Below, one piece after another: positions 21,926-57,300 of a stretch of 64,000 nucleotides of DNA. Under the pieces are notes generated by a model that did not search any database, had not been told where the DNA came from, and saw nothing but the letters and a program-made list of their open reading frames with translations. How positions within the stretch are numbered: position 1 is the stretch's first letter; every line of letters starts with the position of its first letter. The stretch is from Arbacia lixula (taxonomy: Eukaryota; Echinodermata; Echinoidea; Arbacioida; Arbaciidae): positions 21,530,225 through 21,594,224 of the forward strand of contig OZ022581.1 in assembly GCA_963669155.1 (NCBI GenBank), read 5' to 3'. A program made the position numbers and the translations under genes.

Positions 21926-22143
21926 AGGGAAGTTTTAATACAGTATATATTCTACCATTTCAGTGTTTTTTACATATTGATACTATTTTGACCTTCAAAA
22001 GAGACATCCTGCCTTTAAGCCCCCATTATATGTCGATAAAAGAGCCCCTGTGAGAAAACATGGTGTGATGCACAGAGTGCACAATTACTAGCATCGGGCT
22101 TAAAAAGAAACTCGTATGAATACATTTGTTTTCACCTTGATAG

Positions 22144-43359
<21,216 letters not shown>

Positions 43360-44601
43360 CTAGAGGTTCGTTCACACTGTTGAGTTCTGCCGCTTTGTCT
43401 CACCGCCCTGAAACGTTTCCCCACCACATCAAAGCACAAACATCGCTACGTTCACACTCATGAACAAACAGCATTGTTCACACTGCCTTTCAGATGAGAC
43501 CAATAGTGTAAATAATGCTGCGTAGGATTGCCATTTTGACGTTTGAACAGACCTTTCAATTAATGTAAAGAGACTCTTGTCAGAGAAACTTGTGTGTGTA
43601 TCATGCGTAGATTGATAATCCAGTCATATGCATTTTCATTCTCAGTTGTAGATGGGTTACGACTGTATGTTAAGTGTGCAGGCTCGTGCAACTGCTGAAT
43701 ATATTTTTCCTTTTTATGTCAGAGATTGTGAAAGACACTCCCATCAAAGAATGTGTATGTGTGTGTGCATATCGATGATAACAATTCTGTACTTTGATTC
43801 TCAATTGTTGACACCTGAAGCTGTACAAAGAGACAGACAATGCCCCCAAATCAAATTGGTTGTGACAAAGAAGCAGGATAATCAGAAAAACGTGACAAAT
43901 TTGAGGAAAATCAAACCAGACTATACAAAGAAAACATTTATAGCTGTTTTTCTAATCATAGTTACAGGCCCTTGCAGCTTTGATGGGACAAGCCATTTGC
44001 TCTGTAGTAATCGCTCAACAGTTTCACTCTTGTCATGTAGCACACGGTCCTAACAGTGTCCATGTCCACACTGGAGGTGTCGGTGGTGTAGCAGTTGTAA
44101 ACTGTGACTGAAGATCTCAAGGTCCCAGGTTCAATCCCACCCATGGCACCTGTGTCCTCCTGCAAGATACTTCATCCACATTGCTGCTCCTCACCCAGGA
44201 GTATAAATGGGTACCTGGTAGGAGGTGGACGATTATGTGAATAATCTTGACCCAGGGCCGATATCGTGCATTGAGCAAGGAATACTCCCCAGGGAGGGAT
44301 TAGGTTTACCTTTTTCCCCCTGATAGTCCACTTTTTTCCCTACCTACAGTATGATAGGAAAGTATTGTCAATCACAAAGGCCATGATATTCGTTTTCAGA
44401 ATACCAAGCCTGATTGTCTGCTGTCTCTGCTTCTATTTATATAATGCAATGTCCATAGAGTTCTGTACCCCTTTATCAAATTGAGTGTTTCCTCAGATTC
44501 ATGATCAAAAAGAAAACAATCATTCTCATTTAGTTACAATAAACTGTATAAGCTCAAGAGCATAGCTGCCTGTACCCTGTCTTTACATAGTTGAAAATAA
44601 A
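43360..44601 (+). other. Probable ATP2C1 3' UTR
   Basis: Follows the stop codon. Candidate AATAAA signals are at 44538-44543 and 44596-44601, with more further on (47467, 48780). The real end cannot be fixed from sequence. GTTCACACTG-type phrases recur at 43372, 43450 and 43475. Confidence 0.35.
44070..44290 (+). mobile_element. tRNA-derived SINE, copy 1
   Basis: Pol III-like A box (TGTAGCAGTTG, 44087-44097) and B box (GGTTCAATCCC, 44128-44138) at normal spacing. They are followed by a conserved body CACCCAGGAGTATAAATGGG and TACCTGGTAGGAGG. It lies in the putative 3' UTR, in the gene's sense direction. It shares head and tail with the minus-strand copy at 56880-57119. Confidence 0.75.
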
Positions 44602-47600
44602 TGGCCTCAAACTCAATTTCTCCATTTCTCAAGTTGTGATGTTTTGTAAAGATCTTAAAAGGATATCATTTGCGAAGAAGATATATTGGTCTCACGAACA
44701 TGTGTAGATCTATTGAGTTTGATGATAAATTTCAGCAGTAGTACTTCTGGCAAACAGTGTAAAATTAAATATTATCGATTTACACTCTATATAAGGTATT
44801 CAGTCTCATGTATTTAAAAAAAAGTATAAATGCCATATTCCCAGTAAGTATATATTTTTATATCCTTTAGTAGTTACATAGCACAAAAAGATATTATCAT
44901 GTCATACATTTAAATGCATACTTACAATTCATTACGTGCAACTTTTTTGTTTTTGCACTCATAATTTACATAAATTGTATACATGTGCAATTTTTCTAGC
45001 ACAAAAGGAGTAAACTTTATGAACTATTGGTGCCAAATGTAAGAATAAGTGTAGTCATTACTGTGCTCCTTAAAGTGAAAGGATTCTTGAATTAAAATTC
45101 TATCAAGCATCTTATGAAAATACAAATTGGAAAAGTCAGGAAAAATATATTCCCAAATTCAAGTGAATGATGTTAAAGATGTGTGTGACTATTTGCTATA
45201 ATTAGCCACCAGAATTAGATTTTTAATTGTACATGCTGTCATTGGTTGCTCTTAAAAAAAACACTCACTTAGTGTTGTCACGGTGAGATAATTGCATTCA
45301 AAGAGTTTAATTTATTCACCTTTACGGACTTGTAATTTCTGTATGATATTGAAAGGTATTTGAATGTTGTGGTCATTCAAAACACATTTTCATAGCAGAA
45401 CTATTCCGCAGTAACTGCGAGTCCCTACTTCGTTTGATTTCAGGATCAGGTGAAGAATTGTCTCAAAAAGATTATTGTAGACCCCATAGTCTGCACCACT
45501 TCTACCCTTGTTTTAGATTGTGTGATTGTATAATTCAAGTGTGCCTTAAATTTGTGAAAATCAAGGATATTATGGTAACGACGTGTAAAAGAATGTTCAA
45601 TGACTATCTGAATGAAAGAAACTGAAACTCTGTATAATGTATATAATTGTCCGTTCAATACAACAAAGCTATGCTTGTGGCAGTATCATGATATTTTCTT
45701 TCACAGATAGGAGGAAAAGAATTGTATTTTTGAAGTGAGCATATATGTGTACATGTAGCTTGGATTGTGGTAGATAAATATGAAGACCACAAAATAGTCT
45801 TTCTCCCACAAATCAGAAGTCCTCAATGCGATTCTTGTTGGGTTTTTACATCTACCTTGGTTTGATGTGATTTTCAGTGAAGTTTGTGTGATATTTACAT
45901 GTACATGTCCGCAAATAGTAAATTATTCAGGATTAAATTCTGTGATTGATGCAATTTGTTTTCTCTTTTTTTTTCAATGTACCTCTTCAATTCTGGACTC
46001 ATAGCTGACTAATATGTCTTAGAATTAATGTGCCTGTGATGGTTATCTGTGAAAGCTTATTATTTATATGATTTGTTGTCATTATTTTACATTTTATATA
46101 GAGTTTATACCGTATGATGATGGATGTGTGTTGCTATTTTTGTATGTATTTACCATGTGTTTCAGCACAAATATGTTCACCTAATAGATACAAGCGTTTT
46201 TTAAAGTCTACTTGTGGCTTATGGTTATCATAATCCATTGACATATCAATAACAGCATTTATAGTTCATTCTTAGTATTAAAAACACTATATGATTGATA
46301 CCATATATACCTGTACCTGTGCAGATAAATATTAAAGACTGTGAATATATATTTAATGTTTTTAAAATGGCAACTCTGTAATAGTAAGAAGTTTTTGGTA
46401 TTCTGATTGAGGCAAGGAACTTAAGTATAGGAATACACCAAGTGTGTGATCAAAGTGTGCATTTGTAGACTGAGATTTACATGACATATCATCAGTAAGG
46501 TTACAACAACTGTGACATACCCAACTCTCTATGAGTGCATGTATAATGTTTGTCCAACCTTAAATCAGGCATTGCAAAATCAAAACTATGTTCAGTTTTA
46601 ATCATGGTTTAAAAACTCTATGTTATGGATATTTATCCTTAATAGATGGGAATGTCTTTAGAAATACTGATTTGAAATTCATAAACCAAATGAGTTTCAT
46701 GTGTGACTAGTAATAAAAAATTGTTCAAATTTGTTTGAACGACATCACCATTATTTTACTCTGTATGCAAATGCAGTATCTCTCAAAACTATAATGAATA
46801 AAGGATTGTAACTCTCTTTGTGACAGGAAAAGAATTAACCCCAAACAGTTTTAACTGTGTGCTGGCAGCAACGCCAGAGAAATACTATGAGTGAACGTTC
46901 AAGAAAATGCTAGCAGATCATGACAAAAGTGGGATTTTGTTTTGTAAAATGTTGATATAAACATCTTGATAATCTCTAATAGTTCTAAATATTGACATCA
47001 AGAGGTATGTTTAAGAATTCTTGCTTGTAGATGAAGACGCAATCTATTGAAGAATAATTCTAAAAGTGGAAAAGGGATTTAGGATAAGACACATTAATAG
47101 AAGGTTATCATTCTGTATTGGATTTCCTTGCTTTTGACAATCTTGCCAGAGATCAAAAAAAAAAATCATGAAAAGAAGGGAATGAAAATGAGAGATACCT
47201 GTTGAATTCTGCTACTGAAACATCTTTAAAATATGACCACTTGGGGTGGAAAATAACTCTTTCTTGTACCTGTATTCTGAGCAGTATTGCGTTAGGTCGT
47301 TGCTTTCATTTTCCTTTGACTTAATGTTAATCATTATACATAATGATGGAAAAATTGGTGGAAAATGTTCTTCTGCTAGTAGTTACAAAATTTCTTCTTC
47401 CTTTCCTCGTACCTAAATGGTCTGTGCTGGACTTCAGGAATGGAATCAAGATTTGATTTTACTTTGTAATAAAGTAATACCTCTAAGTTCTGTTTGTACT
47501 TACATATTTTTGATTGGTCCATCTTGACAATTGTTAAATGTTGATATTTAAATCAGCTTTTTGTACCAGGTTTATAGTGTTATTGTTGAATAGGCATAAT

Positions 47601-47810
47601 TCCTGTACATTTAATTGTTACTTGGGGTATTTTGTAATACAAAGTGCTAGATTTCTTAATTGTTTCATCAAGTAATATTAAGAATTACATAATGTGTGGC
47701 CTTATCTTAACACAGGGTACCTTTCTTGTGTGTAGATGGTCAACATCGGAAATAAAGGAGACAAATTTCTGCATTACCAGGGCTCAGGATATCAACATCT
47801 ATTTAGTCAC
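44602..47810. other. Intergenic or extended 3' UTR, nothing recognised
   Basis: About 3.2 kb of AT-rich sequence without repeats I could identify or coding signal. Low complexity is modest. It could be a long 3' UTR. Confidence 0.4.
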
Positions 47811-48335
47811 TGAACCTCTCAAAAAAAGTTCTGCAACTCGGGTTTGAGGGGTCATACATCTTTAATTACTTCATTCCCGTACATAAATGTGGTATCATAA
47901 GACAGCTTGACTTTATATCGTTACTATGATGCATCGTTTGTAAGGCTGATGGAATGCCCAGACCTGATGAATGTGCAACAAGGTGAAAAATTAAATGTTG
48001 CAAAATTCTGTGCTTCCCGTTTGTTGTGCACATGAAATGAGTTTGAATGAAGTTGATGCGTGAACGTCCGTTGTCACCTTGACATTATTCAAAGCACATT
48101 GCATCTTCAAAAGAAATGGAGCCTTTGCTGTTGAAAACAATGCATTTTGCAACATTTCATTTGTGACTGCCCCAGATTGTGGAAAACTGCACATTTCATG
48201 ATTGCATAATCATAGCAAATGGCAAACGCTGTGAAGAGGAATAATCAAGCTTTCTCATGATATCCCAGTCACGAATAATGACGAAGCAACAAGCGATATA
48301 TGACCCCTCAAACCTGAACTTTTTTGAGGGGTTCA
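47811..48335. mobile_element. Inverted-repeat element, 525 bp
   Basis: Left end TGAACCTCTCAAAAAAAGTT and, 12 nt later, GGTTTGAGGGGTCATA are mirrored by TATGACCCCTCAAACC and AACTTTTTTGAGGGGTTCA at the right. Target duplication unclear and no transposase frame. Confidence 0.7.
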
Positions 48336-48939
48336 ATTTATAATGCAAAATTGACACATGCTGCACTCAAGTATTCTTCCTTCCCTCCCCCTCCCCCATG
48401 TAGAATTGTTGCCAATCACACCATGTATAATCCTATTATTTTGATATAAAGCATGTGCAAAATCATTGAAAGAAACATGCTGCTATAAGAAGAGGGTATT
48501 TATCTGAAATCTGATTAAGATGGAAAGTGCGCTATATAAATTCTATGTATTATCATTATTATTGAATCATTTGAGAGTTTGTGATTAGGAGTAGTAAGAG
48601 TGCAATGAGTGTAGTCTGATCTGTGTACAGGTAATTTTTTTTAGCGAGAGAATTGTTTCTTGCGGAATGTCACTGCAATGAGGGAGAAGCCGGATGAACT
48701 AACCTATGATGCTAACTCAGAGGAATATTATTCCTCGTTTTTAAATGCTTTATTAAACAAGAGCAACCATTTTTCTACAATAAACGTTTTGTGTGACTCT
48801 ATCTCCCTTTAACGCAATCTTGTCAAAGTGAAAACATCATTCAATCTCCATTTCAATAAGTGTTCTTTGTGCAGGATGATGCCAGGATTACATGTATTTT
48901 TGTGGAAAACATGTTGATGTTCAAATAAAAAAAAAACAA

Positions 48940-49440
48940 TGAAATTGTCTTTGTGTGATGAATTTCATTTTGTGCTACGTAATTTGTGTCTTGAATTTAA
49001 CTCCTTATATGTCATATGTGGTAGGAAAAAATTGCAAACGACTCAAAACCGTGCAGCTAGACTGATATTTGGTGTTGGTCGTGGTATACATACATGTACT
49101 ACTCCACTTCTTAGAGAACTTCTTATGGCTTTCCATTCAAAAGCGCATTTGCTTCAAACTTTGCATGTAGATTTATAAGATTCTTTCACAATCTGCTCCT
49201 CCCAGACATGGTTTCCTTACATGTCCCTGCAGGAACACTGCATGCGATGTCAGATAAAAGCCTCCTGAAAAACGGACAAGTGTGCTATCAATTGGTGACA
49301 AAAGTTTCAGTTTATCAGCTTCAAAAACATGGAATAGTCTCCCTCATAATGTAAGAGAATGTTCCTCATCAGAAACTTTCAAGGAAACACTTAAAAAACA
49401 CCTTTTTCTCAGTAAACTTTTTCTATTCCCTTTTCATTCA
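48940..49440 (+). mobile_element. LINE 3' ORF fragment
   Basis: KLQTTQNRAARLIFGV then TTPLLREL are typical of the region after the reverse-transcriptase fingers in CR1/L2-like LINEs. After frame changes the last part reads SASKTWNSL and ETFKETLKKHLF, the usual C-terminus. Broken. Confidence 0.7.
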
Positions 49441-49624
49441 TATTGTATTATTTGAAGACTGTAAACGCAATGGTACTTCTAGTGTATAGCATGCATGAAT
49501 AACCATATTATTATTACAGTATTATTAAATGTATATTTATTCACCAATAATGCACACGAATCCCATAGAGGAGCCATGTATCTGGCACACAAAGGGGCAA
49601 CTGCAGTCTTCAAACCATGGAGGT

Positions 49625-49850
49625 TTAAAGGGATAGTTCACCATGAAATTAAGTTTGTTATAATAAAACCAGACACATGAAAGAAACATCAGTTAAGATT
49701 TAAAAAAAAGGTTTGACATCACTAAATCAAAACTTAAAACAATCATATCTGTCTTATCTTTTGACAAACCTTTGTCCAACCTTCACGAATATTTTTTTTT
49801 CTTTCTGCTTTAAAAAAAAACTATAAATTTTGGGGTGAACTATCCCTTAA
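49625..49850. mobile_element. TTAA MITE, AGGGATAG family
   Basis: TTAA at 49625-49628 and 49847-49850. Ends AGGGATAGTTCACCATGAAA and GGGGTGAACTATCCC. Confidence 0.8.
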
Positions 49851-52429
49851 CTGTAGTCTGCAAATCATAGAGGATTAAGCTTTTGAGATTGAATCGGTTT
49901 CTTGACAGCACTCGAGGCTTATGAAGCTTTCTCAGTTTCGATGGTTGATTAACAGTATATGTCACATGTTTGTTATCAATTAAATTCTCTCTAGTCAGTT
50001 TAAGCCATGAGGGCTCATCATGTGTGAATGAGAGAGAAAACAACATTCATGTGCATTTTTGTTTCTGAATGAAGGGAAGAAAAAATGACAAGAAAATTGA
50101 TAAAATTGAGAGAGCACAGGGTAAGAAGGGGGAAAAGGACTTGTAAGTGATAACAGGGTAGAGGAGAGATATTAATATAGCTTACAAATCTCTAAATAAA
50201 TTCTGGATATAACAATGAAATTACAAGAAAGGAAAAACATCAAAGTCTGTGGCTGTCTTAAATAGCTACATTCTCACTTTTATTAGATAGCAAATATAAT
50301 TCTCAAAACTACATAATTCAGTTAAGGTATAGATCACTTAAATAGGAAAGGCCATTAAGCTTGTTTATTGAATTGTGAAAGCGTATTAATATCCTACATG
50401 TACATTGTAATGTACATGTTATAAACTTTTCACACCAACACTGATGTGTTAACTTTTACAAGAAAAAAATATGACATTGACACTTACACTCGTACTTAAA
50501 AATTAGAATAATTGTTCAATCACTACATGACAACTAAAAAAAAACTACTACTATATCAATAAATTTGGCCCAGAAACCAATTATTAACAATGAATTTACG
50601 TTAACATTGATGAGGATGTGGACAATTTCTACAAAGCTGGTAATCAAGTACATAAACTTTCAAACTAATAATCATTACATATGAACCAACATAGTACAAC
50701 ATGCATCAAGTGACGGATTTTTTGTAGGATGTCATTGCATTTTGTCACAACTTGACAGCGAAAAACACAATCTTTACAACTTCAAACAAGGCGATTTCAG
50801 CAAAATAAATATCAGATGAATACTGAATTGAATTATGAGATTTGCTATTTGCCATGCATAATGCCCCACAATATTATTAAAAGGTAAATCAAATGAGAAT
50901 GCTTTAGTTGATGTAAAAGCACACCATTGAGAAAATTCTCTCTGACAAGCTTTGCATAGATTTGTAGCTTCTCTTAAATCTAAATATACAAATGTAGCAT
51001 ATTGTATGTCTTGTAACTTGCAAACTTTGGCACTGTCCTTTAACTATTTCAATACTGGACAGAATGATTCTTTATTCATACCTGTATGTGCACCCTACAC
51101 ACACTAGGCCTTGTAAGTTCACAGCACATACTAAACAGTTATTTGTGCAATGTTATATATGTCTTTAGAATACCGATCCCCAATCTTATATCATGCTTAT
51201 AGTTGCATCCCTTTCCTCAGAGCACAAAGTTGCTCATTTGTGCAATACTTCTCTTACATATCTTTAGATTACCAATTACTGGTCTCATTTTTGCAGTTTC
51301 AAATGAAATTGATTCATTCACATAAAATATGTGAAGCGATTGTCTAGAGACTAACAAAAGTTAGTTCTATGTCAAACAACAACAACAAAAACAACACCAA
51401 GTACAGGTGTATAATAACTTGAGTTAAAGCAGTTATTTCCCTTCAGTAGTTCCCACTCCCTCTTATGTGGTGCACACCGCTGGTGGTTAACACGTAAACC
51501 AAGGCAACAAGTAATGATAATGCAAATTTTCTTAAAAGGTAAAGGAAAGTTTTGATTAAAATTTCATGAATTGTAAGCCCGACAGAACTGTTCTGCAGAG
51601 ATTACAGGTCACCTTTCTTGTGTGATTTCACGATTGAGTTAAGAAAATGACTCAATGTATTCCTTGATGTCAAAACAATGATTGCATTAAAGGGTTTGGC
51701 CGTGGTTACATACCCCATTATTTATCACCTTTAATTTCACAATGTGCTGATACAGTGTTTATTTCAAAACATGATAGCAATCAAACAAATAATAAGCAAA
51801 AATGTCATTCTCGCTAATTGTACTAAATGTTGCAATGTTGAATAATTCTGAAGAATCACACACACAAATACGCACTTATTTTCATATCAACCACTATTTC
51901 ATGGAACTACATGTAGATGTTGAGTTAATATATGTACACATGAATCCTCAAACAAATTATACACATGTGATCCTTGATCTAAGTACAAAATTGTTATTAT
52001 GGCAAATGTGTGCGGTAATTTTTAAGTTTATCCTTCTTGACGTCTTTGTGTATGCCATTTGTACAGTTTTATATAGGTTTTATTTTGTCAATAGACCTAA
52101 TGCTAGGTATTTATTCAAACATGCATTTTCCAAAATAGTGCAGTACTCTTTCTTTCAAGGACTGATACATTGGAATGGATGAATATAAATAGATAAATAT
52201 GGGTGAAAAAATGTGTAAATAGAATGACAGATTATAGAGAGTCACCAGTTAACATATAACATGGCAGCTCCAAGGGTTAAGCCCCCATAATGCACTGCAA
52301 AAAAACTTTAAAACTTCATTTTTTTCCTCATAGATTACGATGCAGAACAAAAGTTCAAGGTGTTTGTTTCACCGTCTGTCTTGAAAAGTAGCCCCTCAAA
52401 TAAATGTTTGATTTTCATTGATAGATGTA
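49851..52429. other. Intergenic, nothing recognised
   Basis: AT-rich. The missing last NECAB exon could lie here or further left, but no segment was convincing. Confidence 0.4.
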
Positions 52430-52431
52430 TA

Positions 52432-53073
52432 CAGTTGTGGCAAGAAAATTAAATACACCCTGGAAATTCAAGGAATAGTTGACACTTGCCAAACGTCATA
52501 AAATTTACTGTATCTTATAAAATATTTGTGCTATCATGACGAATTTGATATCAAACAAATGAGTATGTCATGCCCCTTTATCATATTGATTTGTTATCAG
52601 GAGCTGAAAAATATTTAGGTGTCCTTTTTCTCCAGAAAATCTTAATATTTTAGACAAATTAAAAATTAAAACTTCACAAAAAACATTTCATATTTGTGTT
52701 AGTTACTTCTCAACATAAACATTTTAGATTACTCTTTTTTGTTCAGTGGTGACATATCATGATAGAAAATGTAATATAGATTTAACATTTATATATTTCT
52801 ATGAAACGATGTTTGAAAATATAATGACAAAAAAAAAAAATACATTTGGCACGAATATTACTTTTTTTCTTCAAAGAAAATTCCAACTGAAGTATGATTT
52901 AATCCCAATGGCATTCCAATCATGTGAAAGAACTTGATACTCACTTTCATTTGATACCAAATTTGTCATGGAAGTATTTATATTTCTGAAGATACAGTAG
53001 ATTTTACCATGTTTGGCACGCAAACAAATTTCACTGAATTCCATGGGTGTATGTAAACTTTTGGCCTCAACTG
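52432..53073. mobile_element. Tc1-like MITE with long inverted repeats
   Basis: TA-flanked (52430-52431, 53074-53075). Ends CAGTTGTGGCAAGAAAATTA and (reverse) CAGTTGAGGCCAAAAGTTTA then CATACACC have the well-known Tc1-family terminal style. Inverted similarity continues inward for about 130 nt (ACTGTATCTT, CATGACAAATTTG). Confidence 0.85.
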
Positions 53074-53075
53074 TA

Positions 53076-53967
53076 CATACATATTGGCATGTTTGATTGA
53101 CTTATTTGAGGATGAAGATGTAAGGCGTATATATCAATTGGTGTGCAGAGTCTTGGCATGGTTGTCATGACTACCGGTACATGGATAAATAGATCAGTGG
53201 CTTGCCATCACAAATTTAAAAATCATCCATATAACAACATAAAACAGTTCATTTTGTGCGTAAATTTGTGCTTGTTCACGTAATACACCTCTCATACTTG
53301 ATAACAAAAGTTACAGCCCCAACCATGTCCATTTGTGGTGGGAAAATGAATACATACGGGTATTCATATACATGACTACACTACAATAGATAATGCTATG
53401 GACACAAAATAATGCCGCGGGCACCTAGAGGCAGAGGTGCCCAAACTCAGTGGAATGAGGTCTCGTCTCAATCTGTACATTGCTGAGATGTGGCCATCTC
53501 CAAAGGGTTTTGACAAAGAGTTAAAACCGTACCGTCCGATAACACGTGATGTGATGACGCATTCCCACCTGGATTCATTCAGTCTTCATTACCCATTTTG
53601 CTGTAAAGATAGAAAGAAAAGAATGCACAAGGTAGAAGATTCAGCAGTCTTCCTGTACTCTACTTAAGACAGAGGAGATGTGTTTGACTATGTTAAAGGT
53701 AATGTATGGTAGTGGTAAAGATGACAGAACGCATAATCATGGCTAGATCATCTGAGTCTGGATCTTGTCTGACCCCCCCCCCCCCCCCCCCCCTTGTATC
53801 ATTTAAACCTATTGTATCTTAACATGTTCTTTTATCATAACCTCCCACATTAACATTCATTGAGAAATGGCCTGTATGGTATCCAAATGACATGAAGTAT
53901 GTAGTTAGAAATCATTCTGGTCCCCCCCCCCCACCCCTCTCTCTCTCTCTCTCTCTCTCCATATATT

Positions 53968-54001
<34 letters not shown>

Positions 54002-54255
54002 ATTCTCCCTCTATTTCTCTCACTCTCTCCATTTCTCTATCTCTCTCTCTCCTTACATTTCAAAATGTACAGTCATCAACTGCACTCTCCAAACAACTTA
54101 TGTGATTGAAGACAAATTGTTTAACAGTCAACAATTGGTTATGCAGCTTTCTAGATAATTCACTCAGTATACCATATCAATGAGCTCAATGGTTAAAGAT
54201 GAACATTGCATTTGCATATATTTGCATACCAAGTAAATATAAATATTTTTTTTAC
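53076..54255. other. Intergenic with C-tract and CT repeats
   Basis: C-tracts at 53774-53793 and 53922-53937, (CT)n at 53938-54052. The open frame at 53437-53667 is unsupported. Confidence 0.5.
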
Positions 54256-54347
54256 CTGGAATGGCCAGAGAAGACATCTGTTCCGGCCGGTCAAGCATCT
54301 CAACATTCTCTTTACGAAACGCCTTAGAGGAACCTCCTCCAAAGTGG
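54256..54347 (-). CDS. NECAB: NECAB exon i (ABM domain, last visible part)
   Basis: HFGGGSSKAFRKENVEMLDR then PEQMSSLAIP, ending one base into the next codon. Donor GTAAAA. In vertebrates only about ten more residues follow. Confidence 0.92.
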
Positions 54348-57300
54348 CTGCACATTCAAAAGAAAATAGACAAATAAAACATGTCAAGAATGGCACCAAA
54401 TACATTGCTTAAAGCTCATTGGCCATTTCCATGGGGTTTGCAATAAATTAGACGAATGAAACAAGACAAGAAACGTTATCCCTGGGCCCAGTTGCATTGT
54501 ACTACTTTGCTCGGATGTCATTGGCCATTTCCATGGGGGTTACAATAGATTAGACATTAATGAATACAAGTCAAGAAACATCAACTCCTGGCCCAGTTGC
54601 ATCGTAATTTACAATCAGTTTCTAATATTGCATGTCATGGCAACAACTACATTGCTTAGAGCTCATTTGCTATCTCCATGGTGATTTAGTTACAAGAACA
54701 GGGCCATACTCCATAGAGTACTGACTTGTGACATGACGTAAGCATATTGTCAAGACAATTGGTTCTAAACTATGTATGTAGAGCAAACAGCAAGGCATGA
54801 ACACAGCAGGGACTCTCATTGGGAGTGCCGGACACTAACCTGCTAGACAACGTCGGACCAGTGAAACCCTCATTGAGTGATGTTATTTAGAACCATAAAC
54901 CTCCATAACAAAGCATATGACAACACCTCTTTCGATAATCTATTGTAAACACACACATATATTCATAAGCCACTGACTGGCATCACACTCGCAAAACTCT
55001 TCACATAAGGAAGAGAAAAAGTGGTAATGGCTGCAAAAAAACTCACGTCTTCCAGTCTTCCTCTGTCTGCCAGATCTCATAAACAACATAGTGAGAAGCA
55101 TCCGCAAATGTCCGAACGCTGACACTGTATTGTGAACAAAGAGCATGGGCATGCTGTTAAGCACCACTCGTAAGTTGGTAAATTTCAATGTAAGTTTGTT
55201 TATTAATGTACGGATACACAAGATATTCATTTCTGGTATTTGAAGTGAGCATTTCAACCCTTTGTTTCATATCACTGAACTTCTGTGTCTGCTTTTAAGC
55301 CAAATTAACTATGCTCAAATCTTTTATTTACTCCAAGTGCCTGATAGTCTCTTCCAATAGAAATGGAAAGGGGGTAATGTTGTAAATCAGAACAAAAATT
55401 GACAGAATCGATTTAAGTTTATCTTTCTTAACTCACCAATGATTTCCTTTTTTTTAAGTACCAGTACATAATTTTCCTTTAAATACGTAGGTATGCACTG
55501 CATTCAGCTACATGCATTGTTAGTAAATAGCTAAGCTAGTAAGGTTTCATGAATATGGCTTCGGGGCCCAGTCTTATAAAGAATAGCCATTGATCGTAAC
55601 TTGCCTTGCGTTTGATGTTAATTGTAACTCTGTACATTAGAGATATGGGATTGGACTTGCGATCGATTCAGATGAATCGCAACTCTATATATGACAGGGC
55701 CTAGGTTGCTTGTGGCTCTTACCTCACGCATCCATCCTCCTTCCCGGCCGCATCGACGTAGGTTCTCAGGTTGGCACGGAAACCCTTATCCAGATCCTCC
55801 ACGACTGAGAACTTCCTGCTGACTAGATAAGCCTGTTGAGATACACACACACACACACAAACAAAAACATGAATATTTGACCCATTTATTGCAGGAACCA
55901 GGTTTGTTTCAACTCTATTTTTAATACTTTTTCTTATATGAATGTCCTCGATGAGTGCAATGAGTATTTCAATAGTCTAGCTAACCCTTTTAGATCATAT
56001 TTGTGGGGCTTACTTGCAGAGATGTTGTTAAAGAAGGATTTTACTGAACATTTTATATCTCTCTTGGGAGGAAATCTTTATACATATTGAGTGCACAGGC
56101 AGCAAGTTTTTAGTATAAAATACAATCCCAAATCTCAAGTGGACACATAATGCCATTGTTTTGGTCAATGTATGCATCATTAAGATGGACATTCAACTTT
56201 CGTTTTCAATAGCGAGCACATGATGGTACAGTGACTGAGTAAACCCGAAATGATCTGCAAGCACCCGTCTTTAAAGGGCATATACTGTACTGGGAAGGCA
56301 AAAAAGCCTTCAAAATGTAATTGTTAGCAATCTTCTTGCCAATGGTCTTAAATTCATGTATTGTCTATATTAGAAGCTTGCTGAAAGTTATTTGCCCTCA
56401 AATGATCCACATATGGAGTAATTAATGATTCATGACTAAATCCTCAAAATGTTCGGCCCAAACATTTTGAGGATTTGTGATTTAATCACTCATTACTGCA
56501 AATGTAGATCATTTGAGGGCAAATAACTTTCAGCAAGCTTCTAAAATAGACAATACAATGATTTAAGACCATTGGCAAGAAGATTGCTAACAATTACATT
56601 TTGAAGGCTTTTTTGCCTTCCCAGTACAGTATATGCCCTTTAATATAACACTGTAGCATATTGGCTAAATTTCAGGTAATTCCAGCACATATTTTCAGAA
56701 TATACAATTTAATAATACGACACAGGTTTTATAGAGCACTTGAAGCAGCATCATCTGCATCCCTATTTTGCTAAACTATCGAGCATATAAAACAGCATCA
56801 TCTCTTTATGCTTTACGATATCATAAGCCCTGTCAATGGATGCTTGTTAGTCTTTGAGACACTTGGTAAATCCCAAGGGATCATTCAGCATCATTGATGC
56901 CACATTCTATTCCTACTGGGTACCCAATTATACACCTGGGTGGAGAGCAGCAATTCCACATTTTTTTCTGAAGAACCAATCCCAATCTTAAAAGGACACA
57001 TGATGGCATTGTTATGGTCAATGTAAGCAGCATGGGATTTCTGAAGAACCATGAATGGGCTTGAACCTGGGACCTCAAGATCTTCAGTCACAGTTTGCAA
57101 CCACTACACCGGGACAACTCCACCACATAATTGACTGTAACCATCAATCTACTCACCAGGTTGTCTTTGCCTTCTGTATCGACTGTCTCCTCATCCACAG
57201 GGTCAATCCTGACCTTCTGCTCCAGACGATTCACGAGGTCCGCCAGCCTAGCCACCTCCGAGGTCAACGAACTCATGCCTAGCAACACAAACACAACCAA

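Noticed and set aside
51463..51475. Candidate last NECAB exon (PAVCTT-stop) after an AG at 51477-51476 on the minus strand
   Set aside because: Phase fits, but the acceptor lacks a pyrimidine tract and the peptide does not resemble the ASWW-type end of known NECABs.
53437..53667. 76-aa open frame near the NECAB 3' end
   Set aside because: No family resemblance, no splice signals, and it is on the strand opposite to NECAB.
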